Part shown: piece by piece, positions 34,630 through 41,784 of the stretch
Layout of the letters: each line of letters opens with the position of its first letter
Numbering within the stretch: position 1 is the first letter of the stretch
NCBI GenBank assembly: GCA_028289815.1
Contig: JAPYNQ010000007.1
Span: forward strand, 1 to 41,784
From: Gammaproteobacteria bacterium
GTDB taxonomy: Bacteria; Pseudomonadota; Gammaproteobacteria; JAJDYQ01
DNA length: 41,784 nt
Direction of reading: 5' to 3'
Program-made: the position numbers and the translations under genes
The notes under the pieces: model-generated
The model's input: only the letters and a program-made list of their open reading frames with translations
What the model was told of the DNA's origin: nothing
The model's database searches: none

Positions 34630-37600
34630 ATGTACTTAACAATCACGAAAACCACCGAGCACGTTATGCTGCAACTTGATAAAGCCCTGTCGGGCATCCG
34701 TTCGGTCGTCCGCCGAACGCGCTTGCGTGACCGGCAGCCGGTCCGCCGGTGGTGCAGTCGTGGCCTGCCCAATCCGGATTCACAGCCGGCTCGGCCCCGA
34801 TACACCCGGACACCATCTCCCCGCAATCCCGTCTTCCTTCCCCGTTATCTGTTGTCTGCTGCCCTGTTCCTGCTGTTGCCGGCAGCCACCCCGGCCCTGG
34901 CCCAAAACACGGTCTCGCTGTCGGTCAGTGCCGATTCCATTACAGAAGGGGAGGATCCCCTGATCATTACCGCGACGCTCGACAGCCCTAACACCACTGG
35001 CGGTATTTTGATCATTCCGTTGCAGCTCCGCGGTTCGGCCAGCACGGTGCGGCCGAGCGACTACACCCTTGCCCCGATGATCGAGATTTCCCGTGGTGCC
35101 AGCGCCGGCACGACCACCTTTACAATGACGAGCGACGAGGATGACGAACCGCGTAGGACCGCTACCGTTGAGCTGGGTAGTCCGCTGTTGGGAGGATTGA
35201 CCGCCGGAGACCCGGACCACGTCACCATTACCCTCATTGATGATGACCCGACGGTGGCCTTGTACGATATTGCCGACCCCCTCATTGGTGAGGTCCCGGC
35301 GGTCGGTCGTCCCAACAGTAACCGCACCAGAATCACCATTGACCTGGGCCGCCCCCTGGTGGCCGGTGAGGAAGTAACTATCCCTGTAGGGTTCTTTGGA
35401 GCAGGAGGTAACCGCGTTGGTTTCAGGATTGAACTGATTCCCGCTGAAGGCCAGAGCACCACCGTCAGTCCTCCGCACAGCATTAGTGTACCGGCTCTGG
35501 TCCTGACCGGTCCAACCGCACAGTTCGTAAACCTGAATTTCACCGCAATCGACAACGATGTTAATTCTGGTACTTTTTTTAGTAGAGTTAACCCTATCTT
35601 CTTTGGAGTAGAACATAATCTGGGTGGCTCCTTTACTCTGGGCCCACGTGGCGAAGGCGTTGTATCGATTTTTGATGACGAAGTGGGTCTCCCGCAAATT
35701 TCTATATATACTACACTCGGTGGGGCTGGTGTACAGTCTCGAAGATCATTTCTGGAGTCGGAACCGGTGCCAGATGGACGGTCTTTGCGGGCAGTAGCGA
35801 CTATCTTAGGCGGTCGTATCTGGCACACAGGACTGGAAGTGCTCGTGGATGCTCAACAGCAAGGTAGCGTTATTCGGGGCCTGCGTCGAACCAATGCCAT
35901 TATTATCGGACAAGGTGAGGGATCAGATGCCGGTTCGTCCTTTATGCTTTCACTTTCTCCCGATGACGGTGATGATCAACCCAACGCGATACTGACGCTG
36001 CGTGTACAAGCAAGTAACCAATATGAGTTAGCCACCGCCGATCCTAACAATTTAACGGGGACAGGGAACAGTATTTTTCAGTTGCTTCGGGTCGACGACG
36101 ATACCACCACAGTAACCCTGACGGGTAGTGTGGACAATGTAGACGAAGGGGGCAGCAAAACATTCAGTGTCTCCCTCAACCGCGGACTGGTCAACGGCGA
36201 GTCGCTGCCTGTGCCGCTGGTTCTCGGCGGCAGCGCAACCGCAGTTAGCGACTATACCCTGACCTGTGCGCCCGCCATCGGCGTCACCTGTCAGAATCTC
36301 AATGGCGGCAGCGGTACCCCCACAGTAACCTTTACCGGGCCGTCATCCGGTTCAAGTGCGACCAACGTTACCCTGACGCTCAGTGCCCGGGGCGATGGCA
36401 TAGCCGATGCCGGCGAGACCGTCGAGATCGGCCTGGGGCCGCTGGATGAAAGCTCCGGTACCGGTCGAGGTGAGTTGTCACTAGGTCAGTTAGACGCCCG
36501 ACCTGATTTATTCCCCGGAGGTAGAGTCCCGCTGGGCGGTCCGATAGTCGGCGAGGGCAGCCTTGCATTCGTGATCCAGGCCGACATGTCGGCTGTGCCG
36601 GCCCTGCTGCTGTCATCGGGCGATACGCTGGCATTGACTGAGGGTGATACCGGCAGCTACACATTGATGCTGGCGACGCGGCCGACGGGGACAGTGACGG
36701 TAACGATTGCCAGCCCGGTTGACCTGATGCCGGATACCTCCCGCCTGACATTTACCACCGGCAACTGGAACCGCTCGCAGACCATCACCGTAACCGCCCT
36801 TCCGGACCCGGATATCGCCGATGAAAGCCTCACCCTCGGACACAGCGCCACCGGCGGCGGCTACAACGGGCAGATGGCAGACCTGACCGTGATCGTGGCA
36901 GACAACGACACTCCGGGTATAGCCATCGTGCAGACCGGCGCTGGAACCACCGTCAGCGAGGACGGCACCACCACCGACAGCTACACCGTGAGTCTGGATA
37001 CGCAACCCGCCGCCGATGTAACCGTCACGCTGTCTCGGTTTGCACAGACAACTGACCCCTTCAATGACTACATGCCTGATCCCGGCAGCCTGGTCTTTAC
37101 ATCAGCCAACTGGAACATGCCGCAAACCGTCATTGTGACCGGAGTAGATAATGATTTTAATACGAACCCCATTAATTCGAGTACTCCCGAGCCAAATTCG
37201 ATAGTAACAGCTCGTCATTCCTCTGCCTCAGCCGGCGACCCGGCCTACGATGACCTGATACTTGATATACAGGTCACCGTTATTCCCGACGACGACCGGC
37301 GAGGTGTCACCGTTGTTGTCCCGCCGGACGGCATCACGGTCCGTGACGACGGCATCATCAGCACAAGTACCTATACCGTGGTGCTGGATTCGCGGCCGAT
37401 TATTTTGGCGCAAAGAGCAATTCCTACTGTGATCATTGATATTCGTGCCGGTGACGGTATCCTCGTGAGCAGTGGTGGCGGGGCCGCTGCTGCCACGTCA
37501 GAATTATTATTCCTTGCCAATAACTGGGACCAACCGCAGACAGTCACGGTGGTCGGCATCCGTGACGACATTGATAATGTCCCGGACGACCGCACAGCCA

Positions 37601-40600
37601 CAATCACCCATAGTATCGTTTCTGGGGTTTTTTATGAGAGGAGATTGGCACCCGGTGCTGTGTCGGTGACAATCACCGACGACGACCAAGCCGGCCTGTT
37701 GCTGCGACCGGATTCGCTGCGGGTAACCGAAGAGTTGATGGCCTCCTATGCGGTGGCACTGGCAACGGAGCCGTCGGCGGCAGTGACGGTGGAGATTGGG
37801 GGTAATCCGGGCCTGGGCGACCTGCGGCTCAATGGCAGCACCTCCACGCTCACCCTGACATTCACATCGGCCGACTGGAGCCGGGAACAGCTCGTGACGG
37901 TGTCAGCAGGCAGTGACCCCGATACGACAAACGATCAGGTCAGCCTGCAGCACAGCGCCTCGGGTGCCACCGAATATGCCGGTTTGCCGCCACGGGAACT
38001 GTCAGTCACAGTTGTGGATAACGGCGTGGCCGGCGTATCGGTTGTGCCCACCGGCGCCGACACCGTTGTCAGCGAGGACGGTGTTACTGACAGCTATACC
38101 GTGGTACTGAACCGGCGACCCACAAACGAGGTCACCATCACAGCCACCGCCGACGCGGGTATTACCCTGGATACTAATCCCGATGTGGGCGGCGACCAGG
38201 GGAGTCTGACATTCACGACCACAAACTGGAACCAGCCGCAGACCGTGTTCGTGGCCGCTATAGATGACGACATTGACGATGGCGAAGCCCTCATGACAAC
38301 AATCCGCCATACCATTGCCTCTTCTGGTGGTGATTACAGTGCCGTGACCATTTCAGATCTGTCTGTAACGCGCACCGACAACGACACGGCAGGAGTGACC
38401 ATCACGGAAACCTCCCGCACCCCTGGGTCAGGTTCCGCTGTTACTGACACGGCTGTTATTGAGAGCGGACAGGTCAACTCTTTAGATGTGACAACAACCG
38501 ATACCTACACCCTGGTGCTTGATACGCAACCGAGCGGAAATAATGATGTGACCGTCGTGGTGACCTCGGGTGATGAGACGATCGCCACGGTACGCCCGGA
38601 AAACCTGATCTTCACCTCTTCGAGCTGGAATCGACCGCAGACCGTGACCGTGACAGGCGTTGATGACGATGTCGACAATACCGATCCACGCCAGGTGCGC
38701 CTGTTACACGATATTGCCGGACCCGGCGATAGTCAGGGCTATGTTCCCGGCCTGCAGTCCGATCTCACTGTTACCGTATTTGATGATGCTGACCGGCGCG
38801 GCCTGGTATTGACTGTGGATGGGACAGCGTTGATAGATACCCGGCCTGGAACGTTCGAGGGCATAGCCATGAACGAAGGCGAGACCGCGACTTACTCGGT
38901 TCGCCTGAGATCCCGACCGGTAACAGGCGAGGTCACGGTAAATATAGACATGACCGATCTGAGAGTAGATGGTCTGGAGCCGACTCAGACGGCAGGCCTT
39001 TTGGAACTGAGCACGGACGAACTGACCTTTACCACCGACGATTGGAACCAACCGCAGACCGTTACCGTAACCTCGCTGTCTAACCTCGGGAGTAGGCAGG
39101 TTCAGTTCAGGCTGTTTCATCGGGCGACAGGTTCGGCGGGCAGCGACTATGCCGCAACTGCCAATGTCGCGGCAACCATGCGGGTGGCGGTCAACAGTGT
39201 GTCGCGGATTAGCATCGTCGCCGATGCCCCGTCGTTGACAGAAGGCGGTACCGCCACCTTTACCATAACCGCCTCCCCCGTGCCGTCCAGAGGCCTGCCA
39301 GTCAGTCTCAGGGTTACAGAAACCGGCGGCGGTAATTTTGTGGATTCCACCAACGCAGGCGACCAGATGATTACCATTCCGACAGGCGGCACGGTTTCCT
39401 ACAGCATAGGCACCGAGGCTGATCGTGTTGACGAAGCGGATGGCACGCTCACGGTGACATTGCTGACTGGCAGCGGCTACTCATTAGTTGTCGGTTCATC
39501 CACGGCCACAGTCAATATCATGGATGACGACACAGCCAGCGTGACCATCACCGAGACAGACGGCGGCACCACGGTCAGCGAAGACGGTACCACCACAGAC
39601 AACTACTCTCTGGTGCTGACCTCGCAGCCGCTCGCCAGCGTAGCGATTACGGTGACTTCCGGCGATATAAACGCGGTGATCGTGGACGAAGCAGCCCTGA
39701 CCTTCACCAGCGACAACTGGAATAGGGTACAGACGATCACGGTGACCGGTGTCGATGATGATGTTGACAGCGAGCGCACAGCCACTATCAACCACGCCAT
39801 CAACAGCGATGTCGGCGGTGGATATATCACGACCCTGTCTGTTGACCCTGTGTCGGTTACGATTACTGACGACGACACGGCAGGAGTAACCGTCGCCGAG
39901 ACAGGCAGCGGCACCACGGTCAGTGAGGATGGTGGGACGACCGACAGCTACAGCTTGATGCTGACGGCACAGCCGATTGCTAATGTGGTTATTTCGGTAA
40001 CTCCCGGCGATGCGGCTGTGGCGGCCGTGGACGAGGCAACCCTGACCTTCACCAGCGACAACTGGAATAGGGTACAGACGATCACGGTGACCGGTGTCGA
40101 TGACGATGTTGCCGTGGAGCGCACAACACTCATCAATCATGCGGTCATGACCGGCGACGGCGGCACCTACACCGCCAGTCTGGTTATTGCCCCGGTTACC
40201 GTGATGGTCACCAACGATGACACGACAGGCGTGATGGTCAGCAAGGCCGCCGCTACGGTCAGTGAGGACGGTGGGACGACCGACAGCTACACCCTGGTGC
40301 TGGCTACGCTGCCGACCGCCGAGGTAGTGGTTACGGTCGCCTCCGCCGATACGGCCATTGCCACCGTCAGCACGACAACCCTGACCTTCACCACCACTAA
40401 CTGGAACAGGGTACAGACCATCACGGTTACCGGCGCAGACAACAACCGTGACGATGCCAACAACCGGCGTGCAACCACTATCACTCACACGGCACAATCC
40501 ACGGATACCGCTTACGATACCGACGATAGTCTGAGTATCAGCAATGTCTCTGTCACTGTCACCGACGAGGATGTGCCGGTACTGTCGGTGTCGGCGCAGG

Positions 40601-41784
40601 GCGACATTGCCCGTCTTTCAGAGGGCGGCTCAGCCACGATTATCGTCACATCGAACATCCCCGTTGACGGCGAGATTAACTTCGGTGCACCTGTCGCACC
40701 CGATGGCACAAGTGTCTCGATCACCAGTGCCGCAATCGGTAGTGGCGGGACTACGCAGACTTTTACGGTGACGTTTAATGGAGACGATATGGATGTACCG
40801 AACCGGCCAGCGACAATCAGCATCGCGGCCGGTTCCGGCTATACCCTCGGCACCCCCACCATTGCCCTGATCTTGGTGGATGATGATCCCACGACGGTGA
40901 CCCTGGCGGCGGATGACACGGATGCCTTACCCACAGGCGACACTAGGCAATTCACTATCACCTTGGGCCGCGACCTGATAGCCGGTGAAGAGCTGGTCGT
41001 ACCGCTGGTCTTTTCCGGCGACGCAATACGCAATACCGACTACAGCCTGGCCGGTGGGAGTGAGGCGGGTGTTACCTATGACTTTAATGCCCCTGCCGTG
41101 ACCCTCTCTGGTACGGGCACCGGCACGGTTCTGGCCGACGACCCGATGGTTGCCACCATCACCGTGACTGCGTCAAACACCACCCCCCGAACGCTTGAGA
41201 TTGATCTGGGTACGCTGGACGATACCACCGGCACCAATCTTGGCGGTGGTGCCCGAGGCACAGGCAGCCTGGATCTCAATCTTGTCGTCCCGGGCGTGAC
41301 CCTCAGCTTGACCAGTGTCACAGTCGCCGAACCCAATATAAACGGCGACTACACCGTGGTACTGGACACGGAACCGTCCAGCAATGTAGTGTTGACAGTG
41401 GAATCCGGCAATTTATCTGTGGCGACAGTGAGCCCGACAAGTCTGACTTTCGCACCGGTCAACTGGGATGATGTGCAGACGGTGACGGTGGTGGTCGTGG
41501 ATGACTCTGCTGACAATGTCGGCGATGAACGCACGACGATGGTCACACACACGATCACGACTGCCGATACCGATAATGACTACCCGGTCAGCCTGGATAT
41601 CGATGATGTCGTGGTGACAGCCACAGACGACGACGGCGCGAGTGTCGATATCAGCAAGCCGACAGTCACAATCAACGAAGGTGGTGGCACGGACACCTAT
41701 ACCATAGAGTTGGGCACGCAACCGGCCGGCAATGTGGAAATTACGGTGGAATCCGATACGCCGGATGCGGTCACGGTGAGCATA
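34630..41784 (+). CDS. Giant secreted Calx-beta-like repeat adhesin (3' end outside window)
   Basis: One uninterrupted frame from the ATG at 34630 to the window edge: 2385 codons with no stop. AAGGAG lies nine bases before the start, and an in-frame TAA directly precedes it. The N-terminus is unusual: about 70 mostly basic, Arg-rich residues, then a hydrophobic signal core and ALA-QN, predicting cleavage after residue 91. The rest is beta-strand repeats rich in Asp, Thr, Val and Gly. Some units are Calx-beta-like (VTLTGSVDNVDEGGSKTFSV, SEGGSATIIVTSN). Others carry LTFTSxNWNxxQTVTVTGVDDDVD followed by a TIxHxxxS strand, a VTVTDDDxAGV linker and VSEDGxTTDSYTLVL; I count eleven such NW motifs, the first near 36748 and the last near 41448. 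The DDD motifs suggest calcium binding. It probably mediates surface or biofilm adhesion. The export system is not visible. Confidence 0.9.
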   Translation, partial: MYLTITKTTEHVMLQLDKALSGIRSVVRRTRLRDRQPVRRWCSRGLPNPDSQPARPRYTRTPSPRNPVFLPRYLLSAALFLLLPAATPALAQNTVSLSVSADSITEGEDPLIITATLDSPNTTGGILIIPLQLRGSASTVRPSDYTLAPMIEISRGASAGTTTFTMTSDEDDEPRRTATVELGSPLLGGLTAGDPDHVTITLIDDDPTVALYDIADPLIGEVPAVGRPNSNRTRITIDLGRPLVAGEEVTIPVGFFGAGGNRVGFRIELIPAEGQSTTVSPPHSISVPALVLTGPTAQFVNLNFTAIDNDVNSGTFFSRVNPIFFGVEHNLGGSFTLGPRGEGVVSIFDDEVGLPQISIYTTLGGAGVQSRRSFLESEPVPDGRSLRAVATILGGRIWHTGLEVLVDAQQQGSVIRGLRRTNAIIIGQGEGSDAGSSFMLSLSPDDGDDQPNAILTLRVQASNQYELATADPNNLTGTGNSIFQLLRVDDDTTTVTLTGSVDNVDEGGSKTFSVSLNRGLVNGESLPVPLVLGGSATAVSDYTLTCAPAIGVTCQNLNGGSGTPTVTFTGPSSGSSATNVTLTLSARGDGIADAGETVEIGLGPLDESSGTGRGELSLGQLDARPDLFPGGRVPLGGPIVGEGSLAFVIQADMSAVPALLLSSGDTLALTEGDTGSYTLMLATRPTGTVTVTIASPVDLMPDTSRLTFTTGNWNRSQTITVTALPDPDIADESLTLGHSATGGGYNGQMADLTVIVADNDTPGIAIVQTGAGTTVSEDGTTTDSYTVSLDTQPAADVTVTLSRFAQTTDPFNDYMPDPGSLVFTSANWNMPQTVIVTGVDNDFNTNPINSSTPEPNSIVTARHSSASAGDPAYDDLILDIQVTVIPDDDRRGVTVVVPPDGITVRDDGIISTSTYTVVLDSRPIILAQRAIPTVIIDIRAGDGILVSSGGGAAAATSELLFLANNWDQPQTVTVVGIRDDIDNVPDDRTATITHSIVSGVFYERRLAPGAVSVTITDDDQAGLLLRPDSLRVTEELMASYAVALATEPSAAVTVEIGGNPGLGDLRLNGSTSTLTLTFTSADWSREQLVTVSAGSDPDTTNDQVSLQHSASGATEYAGLPPRELSVTVVDNGVAGVSVVPTGADTVVSEDGVTDSYTVVLNRRPTNEVTITATADAGITLDTNPDVGGDQGSLTFTTTNWNQPQTVFVAAIDDDIDDGEALMTTIRHTIASSGGDYSAVTISDLSVTRTDNDTAGVTITETSRTPGSGSAVTDTAVIESGQVNSLDVTTTDTYTLVLDTQPSGNNDVTVVVTSGDETIATVRPENLIFTSSSWNRPQTVTVTGVDDDVDNTDPRQVRLLHDIAGPGDSQGYVPGLQSDLTVTVFDDADRRGLVLTVDGTALIDTRPGTFEGIAMNEGETATYSVRLRSRPVTGEVTVNIDMTDLRVDGLEPTQTAGLLELSTDELTFTTDDWNQPQTVTVTSLSNLGSRQVQFRLFHRATGSAGSDYAATANVAATMRVAVNSVSRISIVADAPSLTEGGTATFTITASPVPSRGLPVSLRVTETGGGNFVDSTNAGDQMITIPTGGTVSYSIGTEADRVDEADGTLTVTLLTGSGYSLVVGSSTATVNIMDDDTASVTITETDGGTTVSEDGTTTDNYSLVLTSQPLASVAITVTSGDINAVIVDEAALTFTSDNWNRVQTITVTGVDDDVDSERTATINHAINSDVGGGYITTLSVDPVSVTITDDDTAGVTVAETGSGTTVSEDGGTTDSYSLMLTAQPIANVVISVTPGDAAVAAVDEATLTFTSDNWNRVQTITVTGVDDDVAVERTTLINHAVMTGDGGTYTASLVIAPVTVMVTNDDTTGVMVSKAAATVSEDGGTTDSYTLVLATLPTAEVVVTVASADTAIATVSTTTLTFTTTNWNRVQTITVTGADNNRDDANNRRATTITHTAQSTDTAYDTDDSLSISNVSVTVTDEDVPVLSVSAQGDIARLSEGGSATIIVTSNIPVDGEINFGAPVAPDGTSVSITSAAIGSGGTTQTFTVTFNGDDMDVPNRPATISIAAGSGYTLGTPTIALILVDDDPTTVTLAADDTDALPTGDTRQFTITLGRDLIAGEELVVPLVFSGDAIRNTDYSLAGGSEAGVTYDFNAPAVTLSGTGTGTVLADDPMVATITVTASNTTPRTLEIDLGTLDDTTGTNLGGGARGTGSLDLNLVVPGVTLSLTSVTVAEPNINGDYTVVLDTEPSSNVVLTVESGNLSVATVSPTSLTFAPVNWDDVQTVTVVVVDDSADNVGDERTTMVTHTITTADTDNDYPVSLDIDDVVVTATDDDGASVDISKPTVTINEGGGTDTYTIELGTQPAGNVEITVESDTPDAVTVSI
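39695..40110 (+). repeat. Near-identical tandem repeat inside the adhesin gene
   Basis: The 71 bases at 39695-39765 recur at 40040-40110 with one mismatch, an offset of 345 bp (115 codons). Similarity extends more weakly over the whole unit, and a third, more diverged copy starts at 40381. Identity at the DNA level, not just the protein level, points to recent duplication or gene conversion. Confidence 0.8.

Noticed and set aside
34780-41721. Many minus-strand open frames up to 333 codons opposite the adhesin
   Set aside because: They are low-complexity Val/Arg/Thr mirror images of the repeat codons, lack ribosome sites and domains, and lie under an uninterrupted plus-strand frame with a signal peptide and recognisable repeats.

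Overview
The window is chromosomal DNA from a gammaproteobacterium that I cannot name. The order bamD-rluD-pgeF(yfiH)-clpB close to pilS-pilR matches the Pseudomonas arrangement, and glyS-gmhB-plsC is another gammaproteobacterial block. A glutathione-reductase homologue with features of glutathione amide reductase, an enzyme described from Chromatiaceae, hints at a Chromatiales-like lineage. I see no rRNA, tRNA, CRISPR array or insertion sequence.

Region 1 (178-13514, all on the minus strand) is a type IV pilus locus. Reading in the direction of transcription it runs: sensor kinase pilS, regulator pilR, two tandem type IV pilin genes, two paralogous membrane proteins of TfpW/TMTC type, a polyprenyl-phosphate-sugar-synthase-like GT2, a membrane sulfatase-fold phosphotransferase and an O-antigen-ligase/PglL-type protein. 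Each pilin gene has its own sigma-54 promoter and its own Rho-independent terminator. One of the two TfpW-like genes is broken by two single-base frameshifts in T runs. Both pilins end in Cys-Arg-Ser, so the locus looks like a pilin-modification cassette behind PilSR-controlled pilins.

Region 2 (13964-17659, plus strand) is sucC-sucD-nadE. Region 3 (about 17700-19764) is a small accessory island of visibly lower GC. It has a strong sigma-70-like promoter, a glycine-zipper membrane peptide, an HNH-type nuclease and, convergent to them, a beta-class DNA methyltransferase.

Region 4 (19851-25099) holds bamD and, divergent from it, rluD-pgeF-clpB, with a clear sigma-32 (heat-shock) promoter before clpB. 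Region 5 (25136-34277) carries a GT-C-like membrane protein and a convergent GT2, then apeB, a DUF6150 protein, the reductase, and the glyS-gmhB-plsC cluster without glyQ.

Region 6 (34278-41784) has a CRP-like palindrome and a long leader, followed by one giant plus-strand reading frame. It is at least 2385 codons long and runs off the end of the window. It encodes a secreted repetitive Calx-beta-like adhesin with at least eleven copies of a repeat carrying an N-W-N-x-x-Q-T-V-T-V signature.
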